A stretch of 64,000 nucleotides of DNA from Roseburia sp. (GCA_023664685.1 JAMPFC010000002.1:1-64000); one strand, 5' to 3'. Positions 17,764-28,052 are shown, counted from the first letter of the stretch. Notes: generated from the sequence alone by a model not told the origin. Numbers and translations are program-made.

Positions 17764-19004
17764 TACTTGAACAGATTGGAGCAGCCGCGAAAGCGGTGTC
17801 GGCGGTGATGAACCGCCTGTCTGTGACTGAAAAAAATAAGGTACTTTCCGCAGTGGCAAAAGCGCTTGTGGAGAAAGGAGAGGAAATACTCTCCGCCAAT
17901 GCAGAGGATATCAAACGGGCGAAGGCGGCGGGCATGAAGGAGTCATTGGTCGACCGGCTGTCTCTTAACAAAGAGCGCATTGAAGGAATGGCGGAGGGAA
18001 TCCGGCAAGTTGTGAAGTTAGATGATCCCGTCGGTGAGATGATTTTCATGAAAACGATGCCAAACGGACTTCAAGTCGGACAGAAGAGAGTTCCGATGGG
18101 AGTGATCGGGATCATATATGAATCGAGACCGAATGTGACAGCGGATGCGTTTGCGCTCTGCTTTAAGACCGGGAATGTAGTCATACTCCGGGGGGGAAGC
18201 GATGCGATCCAATCCAATCTAGCGATCGTAAAGGTCATACGAGAGACGCTCGTTCATGAAGGGCTTCCGGCAGACGCCATACAGCTTTTGGAGGATACGT
18301 CAAGGGAGACTGCACAGAAGTTTATGTGCATGAACCAATATATCGATGTTCTGATCCCACGGGGCGGCGCCGGACTGATCCGCACTGTGGTAGAAAAAAG
18401 TACGGTGCCGGTCATCGAGACCGGAACCGGAAACTGTCATGTGTATGTCGATGAATTTGCCGATATCGATATGGCGGTGAGGATCATTGTAAATGCCAAG
18501 ACACAGCGCTTAGGCGTGTGCAATGCCTGTGAGTCCCTCGTGATACACCGTGCGGTGGCAGAAAAGGCGGTTCCCGCGATCTGCAAGGCACTTTATGCGC
18601 GCAGTGTGGAGATTCGGGGAGATAAATGGGCAAGGCAGTATGACGCCCAAATGAAGGAGGTCTCCGAGGAGGATTTTGGGACAGAATATCTGGATAAGAT
18701 TATTTCCATAAAAACAGTAGACAGCATCGAAGAGGCGATCGAGCATATAAACTATTACAATACCGGGCATTCCGAGACGATCGTGACGAAGGATTACGAA
18801 AATTCCATGAAATTTTTGAATGAAATCGATGCGGCGGCAGTTTATGTCAACGCCTCTACGAGATTTACGGATGGATTTGAATTTGGATTTGGGGCAGAGA
18901 TTGGTATCAGTACCCAGAAATTACATGCCAGAGGGCCGATGGGACTTCTTGCCCTCACAAGTACCAAATATGTCATATTAGGAAACGGGCAGATCAGAGA
19001 GTGA
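17760..19004 (+). CDS. proA: glutamate-5-semialdehyde dehydrogenase (gamma-glutamyl phosphate reductase)
   Basis: Second step of proline synthesis: NADPH-dependent reduction of gamma-glutamyl phosphate. At 414 aa it has the usual length for the aldehyde-dehydrogenase-like fold. Motifs include [31 protein letters not shown] and the catalytic Cys region [14 protein letters not shown]; the C-terminal part reads [20 protein letters not shown]. Translationally coupled to the cyclo-ligase gene and in the same operon as proB. Confidence 0.96.
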   Translation: MILEQIGAAAKAVSAVMNRLSVTEKNKVLSAVAKALVEKGEEILSANAEDIKRAKAAGMKESLVDRLSLNKERIEGMAEGIRQVVKLDDPVGEMIFMKTMPNGLQVGQKRVPMGVIGIIYESRPNVTADAFALCFKTGNVVILRGGSDAIQSNLAIVKVIRETLVHEGLPADAIQLLEDTSRETAQKFMCMNQYIDVLIPRGGAGLIRTVVEKSTVPVIETGTGNCHVYVDEFADIDMAVRIIVNAKTQRLGVCNACESLVIHRAVAEKAVPAICKALYARSVEIRGDKWARQYDAQMKEVSEEDFGTEYLDKIISIKTVDSIEEAIEHINYYNTGHSETIVTKDYENSMKFLNEIDAAAVYVNASTRFTDGFEFGFGAEIGISTQKLHARGPMGLLALTSTKYVILGNGQIRE

Positions 19005-19036
19005 TTGGCTGGTTATGAGATTAGGAGGATTTGGAA

Positions 19037-21679
19037 ATGAAACCATATGGATTAAATGAACTGAGAAAAATGTACCTTGATTTTTTTGAGAGCAAAGGGC
19101 ATCTTGTGATGAAGAGCTTTTCTTTGATTCCGCAAAATGACAAGAGCCTGCTTTTGATCAATGCGGGGATGGCACCCCTCAAACCATATTTTACCGGGCA
19201 GGAGATACCGCCGAGAAACCGGGTGACGACGTGCCAGAAGTGTATCCGTACCGGAGATATTGAAAATGTGGGAAAGACAGCGAGACATGGTACTTTTTTT
19301 GAAATGCTCGGAAATTTTTCGTTTGGCGATTATTTTAAGCATGAGGCGATCGCGTGGTCATGGGAATTTTTGACAAAAGTTCTTGAGATACCGGCGGACA
19401 AACTGTATCCGTCTGTTTATGAAGAAGACGACGAGGCGTTTGATATATGGAATCAGGAGATCGGCATAGCAAAGGAGAGAATCTTCCGGTTTGGAAAAGA
19501 AGATAATTTCTGGGAGCATGGTGCAGGCCCGTGCGGCCCATCCTCGGAGATTTATTATGACCGGGGAGAAAAATATGGCTGTGGGAAGCCGGATTGTACG
19601 GTCGGGTGTGAGTGCGACCGGTACGTAGAGATCTGGAATAACGTATTTACCCAGTTCAATAATGACGGAAATGGAAATTATGAGGAGCTTGCGACGAAAA
19701 ACATTGATACCGGTATGGGACTTGAGCGTCTTGCTGTTGTTATGCAGGATGTGGATTCCATCTTTGACGTCGATACGATTAAGGCGATCCGGGACAAAGT
19801 GTGTGAGTTTGCGGATGCGAGTTATGGAAGTGATGATAAAAAGGATATATCGATCCGGATCATTACCGACCATATCCGTTCGGTGACATTTATGGTATCC
19901 GATGGGATCATGCCATCAAATGAGGGGCGCGGGTATGTGCTAAGGCGTCTTTTAAGGCGTGCGGCACGCCACGGAAGGCTTCTTGGTATCCGCAGACAAT
20001 TTTTATCGGAGCTGAGCGAGACGGTGATCCGGGAGTCAAAAGATGGTTATCCGGAGCTTGCGGATAAAAAGGAATATATTCTTAAGCTGATCGCCACGGA
20101 GGAGGACAATTTCAATAAAACGATCGATCAGGGACTTAGTATCTTAAATGACATGATGGCGAAGATGGAGCAGGAAAAAAATACGGTTTTGTCAGGAGAG
20201 GATACATTCCGCCTGTACGATACGTATGGTTTTCCGATGGATCTTACGATAGAAATTCTTGAGGAAAAAGGATTTACGGTAGATGAAGAAGGCTTCCAGA
20301 AAGCGATGGAGGTTCAGCGCCGCACGGCGAGAGAAGCACGAGAGGTTACAAATTATATGGGGGCGGAGGAGACGGTATACCAGTCGATCGACGCTGCCAT
20401 CGAAAGTAAATTTGTCGGTTATGACAGGCTGACGCACGATTCTAAGGTTACGGTACTCACGACGTCCGATTCGATTGTGGAGGAACTGTCCGAGGGCATG
20501 GAGGGGACGGTCATTGTGAACGAGACCCCATTTTATGCTACGATGGGCGGACAGAAGGCGGATACCGGCGTGATCACTGCACCGGCGGGAGAATTTTTGG
20601 TGGAGGATACCATTAAGCTTCAGGGGACAAAGATCGGACATATCGGGAAAGTACTCCGCGGTTCTGTGCGCACCGGTGAAACGGTAACGCTAAAAGTAGA
20701 TGGAGAGCGCAGGAATCTGACTGCAAATAACCATAGTGCCACCCATCTGATGCAGAAGGCACTCCGCATCGTTCTCGGGAATCATGTAGAACAGGCGGGA
20801 TCGTTTGTCGATCAGGAGAAGCTCCGTTTTGACTTTACCCATTTTTCACCGATGGCAGGGGAGGAGATTTCCCGGGTGGAAGAAATTGTAAATGCAGAGA
20901 TCGCAAAAGGACTTCCAGTGGTCACAAGCGAGATGACGCTAGATGAGGCGAAAAAGACCGGGGCGATGGCGCTTTTTGGAGAAAAATACGGGGAGAAAGT
21001 GCGTGTTGTCCAGATGGGCGAGTTTAGTTCGGAACTCTGTGGCGGTACGCATGTGGAAAATACGAAAAATATTTCTGCCTTTAAGATCATTTCGGAGAGC
21101 GGAGTAGCTGCCGGGGTAAGGAGGATCGAGGCGTTGACTGGCGCCGGGCTGATCGCACACTTTACCCAAGTGGAAAAACAGATGCAGGAGGCGGCAAAGG
21201 TACTGAAAACAAATCCGGCAGAGGTAGTGAAAAAGATCACGTCCATGCAGGAGGAGTTAAAAGCACTTTCAAGGGAAAATGAGAAGTTGAAGGCGAAGAT
21301 GGCAAAGGCAGCAGCCGGAGACGTTTTGTCCGGAGCAGAGGAGCTTGCCGGCATAAAGGTTCTGATCCGTCAGCTTCCGGATGTGGACATGAATGGCATG
21401 CGGGAATTGGGAGATGAGGCAAAACAAAAACTTGGCGAGGCAGTCATTGTATTTGCCACGGAGAAGGATGGAAAGGTGAACCTGATGGCGACAGCGACAG
21501 ACGGTGCAATCGCAAAAGGCGCCCATGCGGGCAATCTGATCCGGGAAATTGCATCCGTTGTCGGCGGAGGCGGCGGAGGCCGCCCGAATATGGCACAGGC
21601 CGGCGGTAAAAATCCGGCGGGCATTCCAGAGGCATTGAAAAAAGCAAGAGAAGTTCTAAACGGACAGTTGACACACTGA
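19037..21679 (+). CDS. alaS: alanine--tRNA ligase
   Basis: Charges tRNA-Ala and edits mischarged Ser/Gly. 880 aa from the ATG at 19037, which has TAGGAGG 8 bp upstream (an in-frame TTG at 19031 is too close to the site). The catalytic core begins LRKMYLDFFESKGH and includes ARHGTFFEMLGNFSFGDYFK. The editing domain has the zinc ligands NNHSATHLMQKAL and LCGGTHVENT. The C-terminal C-Ala domain ends with the glycine-rich GGGGGGRPNMAQAGG. Only 32 bp separate it from proA and no T-box leader is visible, so it may be cotranscribed. Confidence 0.97.
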   Translation: MKPYGLNELRKMYLDFFESKGHLVMKSFSLIPQNDKSLLLINAGMAPLKPYFTGQEIPPRNRVTTCQKCIRTGDIENVGKTARHGTFFEMLGNFSFGDYFKHEAIAWSWEFLTKVLEIPADKLYPSVYEEDDEAFDIWNQEIGIAKERIFRFGKEDNFWEHGAGPCGPSSEIYYDRGEKYGCGKPDCTVGCECDRYVEIWNNVFTQFNNDGNGNYEELATKNIDTGMGLERLAVVMQDVDSIFDVDTIKAIRDKVCEFADASYGSDDKKDISIRIITDHIRSVTFMVSDGIMPSNEGRGYVLRRLLRRAARHGRLLGIRRQFLSELSETVIRESKDGYPELADKKEYILKLIATEEDNFNKTIDQGLSILNDMMAKMEQEKNTVLSGEDTFRLYDTYGFPMDLTIEILEEKGFTVDEEGFQKAMEVQRRTAREAREVTNYMGAEETVYQSIDAAIESKFVGYDRLTHDSKVTVLTTSDSIVEELSEGMEGTVIVNETPFYATMGGQKADTGVITAPAGEFLVEDTIKLQGTKIGHIGKVLRGSVRTGETVTLKVDGERRNLTANNHSATHLMQKALRIVLGNHVEQAGSFVDQEKLRFDFTHFSPMAGEEISRVEEIVNAEIAKGLPVVTSEMTLDEAKKTGAMALFGEKYGEKVRVVQMGEFSSELCGGTHVENTKNISAFKIISESGVAAGVRRIEALTGAGLIAHFTQVEKQMQEAAKVLKTNPAEVVKKITSMQEELKALSRENEKLKAKMAKAAAGDVLSGAEELAGIKVLIRQLPDVDMNGMRELGDEAKQKLGEAVIVFATEKDGKVNLMATATDGAIAKGAHAGNLIREIASVVGGGGGGRPNMAQAGGKNPAGIPEALKKAREVLNGQLTH

Positions 21680-21693
21680 TTTTAGGAAAAAAG

Positions 21694-21726
21694 CAAAAAA
21701 ATGGACTTACCAAACGGTAAGTCCAT
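21694..21726 (-). terminator. terminator of rpsU (minus strand)
   Basis: Perfect 11 bp stem ATGGACTTACC/GGTAAGTCCAT with a 4-base loop. Read on the minus strand it is followed by a run of seven T residues. It lies 11 bp past the rpsU stop and may also stop alaS transcripts. Confidence 0.9.
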
Positions 21727-21737
21727 CATATGTGCAA

Positions 21738-21914
21738 TTATTTGAATTTTCTTTTACGAGCTGCCTCAGACTTTTTCTTACGTCTAACACTCGGTTTTTC
21801 ATAATGCTCTCTCTTACGAATTTCCTGCTGGATTCCGGCTTTTGCACAGTTTCTTTTGAAACGGCGCAATGCACTGTCCAGAGATTCATTTTCTTTAACG
21901 ATCACATTTGACAT
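21738..21914 (-). CDS. rpsU: 30S ribosomal protein S21
   Basis: A small-subunit ribosomal protein of 58 aa starting [20 protein letters not shown] and ending in the basic tail [16 protein letters not shown]. The start at 21914 is set by similarity to S21 and by an AGGTG site 8 bp upstream; longer in-frame starts lie in the 5' leader. It is transcribed alone from its own strong promoter, convergent with alaS and divergent from yqfC. Confidence 0.96.
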   Translation of the reverse strand: MSNVIVKENESLDSALRRFKRNCAKAGIQQEIRKREHYEKPSVRRKKKSEAARKRKFK

Positions 21915-21992
21915 AGTATCACACCTAACCTCCCTCCAGTTGTAAGATTGTGCAAAATACAACTGTTTGGGTATTTTTTCGCACTAACACAT

Positions 21993-22020
21993 ATTATAAC
22001 ATAAAATTTGTATTCGTCAA
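21993..22020 (-). promoter_or_regulatory. rpsU promoter (sigma-A)
   Basis: On the minus strand: TTGACG, 16 bp, TATAAT, with TGT directly before the -10 hexamer. About 80 bp upstream of the rpsU start. Confidence 0.85.
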
Positions 22021-22079
22021 CCGTTTTTGTTCATTTTGTGTCATAAATCAGACACTTTTTTTATGTCAAGCTGTTATTT

Positions 22080-22109
22080 GTCACACGGACAGGTCTTCCG
22101 GCATAAGAT
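22080..22109 (+). promoter_or_regulatory. candidate sigma-E promoter of the yqfC-yqfD operon
   Basis: GTCACACG, exactly 14 bp, CATAAGAT. The -35 matches 5 of 8 and the -10 matches 6 of 8 of the sigma-E pattern. yqfC and yqfD belong to the sigma-E regulon in B. subtilis, which supports the call. Confidence 0.45.
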
Positions 22110-22132
22110 AGACTAACCGGAAATATGAAAAG

Positions 22133-22432
22133 TTGTGGCGGCGGCGAGCCGGCACAAAAAGCGAGGCAGAGAGCGTGGATCCTCTATCAAAAAAGATTGG
22201 ATTACAGCCCGATATACTGGACGGTGCGACGATCGTAAAAACATACGGGGATGAATATGCGATCATTGAAAATTATAAATCGATCATTGAATATACCGGG
22301 GCGGTCGTAAAGCTTCAGGGAAAGCATGTAAAAGTAATGATATGCGGAGACGGGCTCTGCATCGAATCGTTTGAACCGGATGAGTGCCGGGTGTACGGTA
22401 AAATAAACGAGATCAGCCTGATCCGGTTTTAG
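22133..22432 (+). CDS. yqfC: sporulation protein YqfC
   Basis: A 99-aa YabP/YqfC family protein, recognised by SKKIGLQPDILDGATIVKTY, then IENYKSIIEYTGAVVKLQGK and the ending YGKINEISLIRF. The family is made in the mother cell during sporulation; the biochemical role is unknown. The start is uncertain: the TTG at 22133 is used, but it has only a weak GGAAA-type site, and a GTG further in would remove the first dozen or so basic residues. It is followed after 15 bp by yqfD. Confidence 0.85.
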   Translation: MWRRRAGTKSEAESVDPLSKKIGLQPDILDGATIVKTYGDEYAIIENYKSIIEYTGAVVKLQGKHVKVMICGDGLCIESFEPDECRVYGKINEISLIRF

Positions 22433-22447
22433 GCAGGAGGGATGCAT

Positions 22448-23701
22448 TTGAAGTGGTTGAGGGGATATTTGTCTTGCAGTACGGAGTCCGGGCAATGGGA
22501 GCGTTTCATGAATCTGTGCAGGCATCATGGGATCCGGCTGTGGAGGGTCAAGATACATAATGAGCGTGTTATTTTTTGTATGTATTCGGGAGATTACAGG
22601 CGGTTGAAGGCATTTGTGGGGAAAACGCATGTGATCCCCCATATACAGGAAAAGCGGGGCCTTCCGTTTGTCTGCATGAGTGCGGTTAGGAACTGGACGT
22701 TTACATTCGGACTGGTTTTGTTTTTTGCCATGCTCAAATTTTTATCCCTTTTTGTATGGCAGATCAATTATTATGGGCAGAGGGAGTATACACAGGAGAG
22801 CATAAGCAAAGAGGTGACAAAAATGGGGGTGTACCCGGGGATGCTCCGCAAAGACCTGAATTGTGACAGCATCGAGAGGAGCCTGCGTGAGAGCTGTGAG
22901 AACATGAGCTGGGTGTCCGCCGAAGAGAAGGGCTGCATCCTGAACATAAAAGTAAAAGAAGGAAATGCGGAGAAAAAGAAAGAGGAAGAAGAGAAGGCGC
23001 CAATGCATCTGACCGCGCCATGTGACGGAAAGATCCGGAGCATTGTCACGAGGGCGGGAGTCCCGCAGGTGAAAAAGGGGGCGTCCGTAAAAAAAGGGGA
23101 TGTGCTGATCCGCGGCGTGGTAGAGATCGTGGATGATAATGGTGAGACGGTAAAATACAATGGTGTGCATGCGGCGGGGGAGGTCAGTCTTGTCGCAAAG
23201 AAGAAGTATGAGGAGAGCATAAATATACAGTATATGGATAAAAATAAAACAGGAAAAGATATAAAAATTTATACAATTCAATGCAACGGATGGCGGTTTT
23301 CCATAAAAAATCCCTTAAAATGGTTTGATAATTCTTCCAGTTATGATATAATAAATAACGTATGTGCAGACAAGGAATTTATACCACTGGATATGAGGCT
23401 CAAGATCACGGAGAGAACGCTTGTCGGCTATGAGAGGAAGAAAGCGCAGTACAGTGAAAAAGAGGCTTCGGATATATTGAACCGGCATTTTATATCAAAA
23501 CAGGAAGAGTATAAAGAAAATGGGTATCAGATTTTGGATCAGTCCCTTAAGATCCAGAAAGAACCAAAAGCATTCCGGGCGACAGGAACGATAAAAGTGC
23601 TTGTGACAGAGATGGAGCATGCCGAGGTGACGAGTGAAGAACTGATGCCGGAGGAGAAGAGAAAGGAAGACGATGATGGCACAGGAAGAAAAAATCCTTG
23701 A
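22448..23701 (+). CDS. yqfD: sporulation protein YqfD
   Basis: Mother-cell sporulation membrane protein. The N-terminal cytoplasmic part (WLRGYLSCSTESGQWERFMN) is followed by one clear membrane segment around residues 82-105 (WTFTFGLVLFFAMLKFLSLF). A long outer domain then contains LTAPCDGKIRSIVTRAGVPQ and VKKGASVKKGDVLIRGVVEI, a barrel-sandwich-like stretch typical of YqfD. I prefer the TTG at 22448 because AGGAGG is 7 bp upstream of it, while the ATG at 22442 is only 1 bp away. It overlaps phoH by 29 bp. Confidence 0.9.
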   Translation: MKWLRGYLSCSTESGQWERFMNLCRHHGIRLWRVKIHNERVIFCMYSGDYRRLKAFVGKTHVIPHIQEKRGLPFVCMSAVRNWTFTFGLVLFFAMLKFLSLFVWQINYYGQREYTQESISKEVTKMGVYPGMLRKDLNCDSIERSLRESCENMSWVSAEEKGCILNIKVKEGNAEKKKEEEEKAPMHLTAPCDGKIRSIVTRAGVPQVKKGASVKKGDVLIRGVVEIVDDNGETVKYNGVHAAGEVSLVAKKKYEESINIQYMDKNKTGKDIKIYTIQCNGWRFSIKNPLKWFDNSSSYDIINNVCADKEFIPLDMRLKITERTLVGYERKKAQYSEKEASDILNRHFISKQEEYKENGYQILDQSLKIQKEPKAFRATGTIKVLVTEMEHAEVTSEELMPEEKRKEDDDGTGRKNP

Positions 23702-24671
23702 TATTCCTGCTCCGCATGAAAATAATATATTTGGCGGTCTGGACGCCCATCTAAAGAAAATAGAGCGGACACTTGGGGTAGAGGTGATTTTACGGGATGG
23801 TTCGGTAAAGCTCATCGGCGAAGGAGAGAGAGTCAGTGAGGCAGACCGGGTTTTTCGTGAACTGCTTGAACTCTCTGAGCGAGGAAATACGATCACGGAG
23901 CAGAATGTCAATTATGTACTGGCACTCGCCAAAGAAAAGTCAACGGTCTCCGTCGTAGAACTGGATAAAGACCTGATCGCTTTTACCATTCAGGGAAAGC
24001 CGGTGAAGCCAAAGACGCTGGGGCAGAAAAAATATGTGGACGCCATCCGTGAGAAGATGATGGTGTTCGGAGTCGGGCCGGCGGGAACCGGAAAGACATA
24101 TCTTGCGATGGCAATGGCGATCCAAGCGTTCAAACAGGATGAGGTGGGAAAGATCATTCTGACAAGACCGGCGATCGAGGCGGGGGAGAACCTCGGGTTT
24201 CTCCCGGGAGATCTCCAGAGTAAGATTGACCCCTATTTAAGACCGCTGTATGACGCTCTGTATCAGATCATGGGCGCGGACAGTTTTCTCAAAAATTCGG
24301 AAAAGGGACTGATCGAGGTCGCCCCTTTGGCATATATGAGAGGACGGACTCTCGACAATGCTTTTATCATACTGGATGAGGCGCAGAATACGACGCCGGC
24401 TCAGATGAAGATGTTTTTGACCCGGATCGGTTTTGGGTCGAAGGTGGTCATAACCGGAGATCTCTCCCAGAAGGATCTGCCATTTGCGGCGATTTCCGGA
24501 CTGGAACAGGCATTAAAGGTGTTAAAGGATGTCGAGGAGATCGGCGTCTCGTATCTGACAAATAAAGATGTGGTGCGCCATCCGCTCGTCCAGAAGATCG
24601 TACATGCCTATGAGAAATTTGAGGCGAGGGAGCAGTACCGGGAGAACCGGAAAAATAATAAAAGGAAATAA
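23673..24671 (+). CDS. PhoH-family ATPase (YbeZ type)
   Basis: A 332-aa cytoplasmic P-loop protein linked in many bacteria to RNA metabolism and found next to ybeY, as here. The N-terminal KH-like part (LDAHLKKIERTLGVEVILR) is followed by the PhoH ATPase domain with Walker A GVGPAGTGKTYLAMAMAI near residue 133 and Walker B NAFIILDEAQNTTPAQMKMF. It overlaps the yqfD end by 29 bp, with AAAGGAAG ahead of two adjacent ATG codons. Confidence 0.93.
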   Translation: MMAQEEKILDIPAPHENNIFGGLDAHLKKIERTLGVEVILRDGSVKLIGEGERVSEADRVFRELLELSERGNTITEQNVNYVLALAKEKSTVSVVELDKDLIAFTIQGKPVKPKTLGQKKYVDAIREKMMVFGVGPAGTGKTYLAMAMAIQAFKQDEVGKIILTRPAIEAGENLGFLPGDLQSKIDPYLRPLYDALYQIMGADSFLKNSEKGLIEVAPLAYMRGRTLDNAFIILDEAQNTTPAQMKMFLTRIGFGSKVVITGDLSQKDLPFAAISGLEQALKVLKDVEEIGVSYLTNKDVVRHPLVQKIVHAYEKFEAREQYRENRKNNKRK

Positions 24672-24692
24672 GGGACAGGCTGGTGAAAAAGA

Positions 24693-25190
24693 ATGACAGT
24701 ATATTTTGAGGATGAGGCGGGAGTTCCCTTTGACTTTGACATGGAAGAACAGGTCGAAAAGGTCATTGCTTTTGTCAGAGACTATGTGAAATGTCCGTAC
24801 GATACGGAAGTGAGTGTCACGATGGCAGACAGGGATTCCATTCGGGAGATGAATGCCGGGTTCCGGGGGATGGACATGCCGACCGATGTGTTGAGTTTTC
24901 CCATGATGGAATATGACAGCCCGCTAGATTTTGAGGGGGAGGCATTCCAGCGGAGCATTTCGTTATCTCCGGATACCGGGGAACTCATTCTCGGGGATAT
25001 CGTCCTTTGCCCACAGGTCATAAAGGAGCAGGCAGAAGAATACAGGCATTCGGAGGTAAGGGAGTTTAGTTTTCTGGTCGTCCACAGCATGCTGCATCTT
25101 TTTGGATATGACCATATCGAAGAGGAAGACAGGGTGCAGATGGAGACAGAGCAGAAGGCGGTTATGGAACGCTTAGGGATTAGCCGGTAA
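24693..25190 (+). CDS. ybeY: endoribonuclease YbeY, rRNA maturation factor
   Basis: A single-domain metal-dependent RNase involved in 16S rRNA 3' end maturation and ribosome quality control. 165 aa with the zinc-binding signature HSMLHLFGYDH near residue 130 and the family motif MNAGFRGMDMPTDVLSFPM. Placed 21 bp after phoH, the usual gene partnership. Confidence 0.95.
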   Translation: MTVYFEDEAGVPFDFDMEEQVEKVIAFVRDYVKCPYDTEVSVTMADRDSIREMNAGFRGMDMPTDVLSFPMMEYDSPLDFEGEAFQRSISLSPDTGELILGDIVLCPQVIKEQAEEYRHSEVREFSFLVVHSMLHLFGYDHIEEEDRVQMETEQKAVMERLGISR

Positions 25191-25238
25191 GGCATAGAAA
25201 AGATAAAGGATAGAAAGGATAAAGAGAGGATCAGGAAC

Positions 25239-26363
25239 ATGGATAAAAATAAGAAAATGATCATTGCGGTATCAGTCAGTGTGTTTGTTTTGGCACTTGT
25301 TACGACATTTTGTGTCTGGACATTTGTACTCAGAGATAAGAGCGGGGAGACACAGGACATGCCCCAGACGACAGAGGCAGAGGCTACGCCGGAGCCGACA
25401 CCGGAACCGACGCCAGACCCCAATGCGGGAAAGGTAAGGAGTGTGCTGACCGGAGAATACATATCGAAAAAAGTGGCGAAGCAGAGACCATTTGCGATCA
25501 TCATCAATAACATTGAATATGCAAATCAGCACCAACAGGGAACTTCCGAGATCGATGTGCTTTACGAGGCATTGGCAGAGGGCGGGATCACCCGTATGCT
25601 CGGGGTCTTTCAGGGAACCGGGAAAATCAAGCGGCTTGGCTCCGTCCGGAGTGCCAGACATTATTTTGTGAGCTTTGCGAGTGAATGGAATGCGATCTTT
25701 TGCCATTTTGGGCAGACGTCATATGCGATCTCCAAGATGGAGGAGCTTGGCATCAATAACTTAAGCGGCCTCTCTGCGATCGGCGGCGTGGTGTACAAAA
25801 GGGATAATTCGCTCAAAGCCCCGCACAATGTATTTACGTCCGGCGACAAGATGCGCAAGGGGGCGAAACAGCTTGGCTATTCGCTCAAATTTAATGAGAA
25901 AAAGATGGCAAAACATTTTGATTTTTATGAAGAGGATACCGAGCTTTCGTCTGAGGACAAGGCGACCTATGTGTATCTGCCATTTTCCGCCTACTCGACA
26001 TGTTATCTGAAATATGATGAGAAGTCAAAAGAATACAAAAAATTTGAATACAAGACAAAGCATAAAGATCATAAAAATAATAAGCAGCTTTCTTTTAAAA
26101 ATGTGATCATCCAGCTTGTCAAGGAAACCAATATTGACCGGAATGGATATCAGCATTTGTATCTCCACAAGCGAAAAGGCGAGGGGTATTATATCACGAA
26201 CGGAAAGCGCATGAAGATCAAATGGAGAAAGAATGAGGAAGAGGGAACGATGTGCTATTATGACATGGATGGAAATGTACTGAATATCAATCCGGGTAAG
26301 ACCTATATCGCGGCATATCCTACCAGTAGAAAGAAACTGATTTCATTTAAGAACAAAAAGTAA
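25239..26363 (+). CDS. DUF3048 (YerB-like) membrane-anchored protein
   Basis: A 374-aa protein with an N-terminal membrane anchor (residues about 8-28), a Thr-Pro-Glu spacer (ATPEPTPEPTPDP) and a DUF3048-type exterior domain: RPFAIIINNIEYANQHQQG, YEALAEGGITRMLGVFQG, LGSVRSARHYFVSFASEW and the C-terminal LNINPGKTYIAAYP. No lipobox cysteine is seen at the expected place, so it is probably anchored by the membrane helix. The function of the family is not established. Confidence 0.85.
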   Translation: MDKNKKMIIAVSVSVFVLALVTTFCVWTFVLRDKSGETQDMPQTTEAEATPEPTPEPTPDPNAGKVRSVLTGEYISKKVAKQRPFAIIINNIEYANQHQQGTSEIDVLYEALAEGGITRMLGVFQGTGKIKRLGSVRSARHYFVSFASEWNAIFCHFGQTSYAISKMEELGINNLSGLSAIGGVVYKRDNSLKAPHNVFTSGDKMRKGAKQLGYSLKFNEKKMAKHFDFYEEDTELSSEDKATYVYLPFSAYSTCYLKYDEKSKEYKKFEYKTKHKDHKNNKQLSFKNVIIQLVKETNIDRNGYQHLYLHKRKGEGYYITNGKRMKIKWRKNEEEGTMCYYDMDGNVLNINPGKTYIAAYPTSRKKLISFKNKK

Positions 26364-26378
26364 CAGAAAGGTGCCTGT

Positions 26379-28052
26379 ATGAGTACACACGGTCAGGGAG
26401 AGAACAAAAACGCAGATTTTTTGAAACACGGAAGCATATTGGCGATGGCGTCCCTTATTGTACGTTTTATCGGTATGATCTACCGGATTCCAATGTCCAA
26501 TATACTTGGCGAAGAGGGAAATGGTATTTATGCGGTGGCATTTGATATTTATGACATCATACTGATCATATCCTCTTACAGCCTGCCGCTTGCGCTTTCC
26601 AAGATCATTTCTGCCCAGAATATGAGACGTGAGTATAAAAATATCGGAAAGACATTCCGGCTTGCGCTTATTTTTGCTGTCGTTTCGGGCGGTGTATTTG
26701 GAACAGCTCTGTTTGTGTGTGCGGATTTGATCGAGACCCATATTTATCCGGATTATGCCGGAGTGCATATTCCTCTGCGGGTACTCGCGCCTACGATTTT
26801 TATCGTTGCGCTTCTCGGGGTGTTCCGGGGATTTTTCCAAGGGAAAAAAACAATGGTTCCGACTGCGGTCTCACAGGTGCTTGAGCAGGTGGTAAACGCA
26901 GTTGTGAGCGTACTGGCGGCGTGGTTGTTTATCAAGTGGAATGTGGACAGCCTCCAAAAGAGCGCATGGGGGGCGGCAGGAGGTACGCTTGGTACGTGTC
27001 TGGGAGCGCTCACAGCACTTTTTCTTGTCGTATTTGTCTATTATATATACCGGCCGGTTCAGAAAAAACTTGAGCGGCGGGATAAAGGGAGACGTCTTTA
27101 TTCCACCGGACATATTTACCGCCTTTTATTTCTCACGATACTGCCGATCATACTGAGCCAGACGGTATATCAGGTGAGCGGCCTGATCGATTATTATTTA
27201 TTTGGTGACGTTCTGGGCAGCAAAGGGATCGACTCCGTGACGATAAAATCGCTGATCGGTGTATACAGTTCCAAATACCGGACGCTGACCAGTGTTCCGA
27301 TCGCCATTTCCACGTCGATCGCCTCGTCAATGATCCCAAGCGCGGTGGCGGCATTTACGAAACGGGATACCGCCCAGCTTAAGAGCAATATCCTTTCCGG
27401 CATCAAATTTAATATGATCATTGCCTTTCCGTGTGCGATGGGCTATACGGTTCTCGGGCAGGCGATCGTAAGACTTCTTTTCCCATCCTCAAATTATGTG
27501 CTGGGGGGGCATCTTATGCTTGCCGGTTCAGCGGCGATCATTTTTTATGCGGTATCCAACGTGACAGGAGGTGCCTTGCAAAGTATTGACAAGATGCATA
27601 TTCCGGTTGTCAACTCGGCGATTTCCCTTGTGCTGCATGTGGGCATTGTCATATCCCTGCTTAAGTTTACCGATTTTGGGATCTATGCGCTGATCGTCGG
27701 AAATGTTACATTTCCGGTCGTCGTCGGCATATTAAATATCATATGTCTCAAACGTTATATTCCGTCGTTCCATTTGAAACCGCTCAAGACATTTTTTGTT
27801 CCGCTGTCGGCTTCCCTCTGGATGACGATCGCAGTACTTCTCACTTATACGCTGTCTGACCGTCTGTTTGAGAATGTGATGGGCGGGTATACAGCGAATG
27901 CGGCAGCAGTCCTGCTTTCGATCGTGATCGCTGTATTTGTGTATTTTGTCGTATTCCTCAAATTAAAAGGGATGACAAAACAGGAGATGTTTGACTTCCC
28001 GATGGGAAGGCGGCTCTACCTTGTGGCAGTGCGTTTAAAGCTTATGAAATAG
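26379..28052 (+). CDS. polytopic lipid/polysaccharide flippase, MurJ/SpoVB-like (MOP superfamily)
   Basis: A 557-aa integral membrane protein with about 14 hydrophobic segments. Family patterns include KHGSILAMASLIVRFIGMIY near the start, IPMSNILGEEGNGIYAVAFD and VFRGFFQGKKTMVPTAVSQV. Members move lipid-linked precursors such as lipid II or polysaccharide intermediates across the membrane; SpoVB acts in spore cortex formation. Which substrate applies here cannot be told. It lies 15 bp downstream of the DUF3048 gene and its 3' end overlaps the convergent carboxypeptidase gene by 18 bp. Confidence 0.88.
   Translation: MSTHGQGENKNADFLKHGSILAMASLIVRFIGMIYRIPMSNILGEEGNGIYAVAFDIYDIILIISSYSLPLALSKIISAQNMRREYKNIGKTFRLALIFAVVSGGVFGTALFVCADLIETHIYPDYAGVHIPLRVLAPTIFIVALLGVFRGFFQGKKTMVPTAVSQVLEQVVNAVVSVLAAWLFIKWNVDSLQKSAWGAAGGTLGTCLGALTALFLVVFVYYIYRPVQKKLERRDKGRRLYSTGHIYRLLFLTILPIILSQTVYQVSGLIDYYLFGDVLGSKGIDSVTIKSLIGVYSSKYRTLTSVPIAISTSIASSMIPSAVAAFTKRDTAQLKSNILSGIKFNMIIAFPCAMGYTVLGQAIVRLLFPSSNYVLGGHLMLAGSAAIIFYAVSNVTGGALQSIDKMHIPVVNSAISLVLHVGIVISLLKFTDFGIYALIVGNVTFPVVVGILNIICLKRYIPSFHLKPLKTFFVPLSASLWMTIAVLLTYTLSDRLFENVMGGYTANAAAVLLSIVIAVFVYFVVFLKLKGMTKQEMFDFPMGRRLYLVAVRLKLMK

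Noticed and set aside
19005..19036. T-box or other riboswitch before alaS
   Set aside because: Only 32 bp lie between proA and alaS, too short for a T-box leader.
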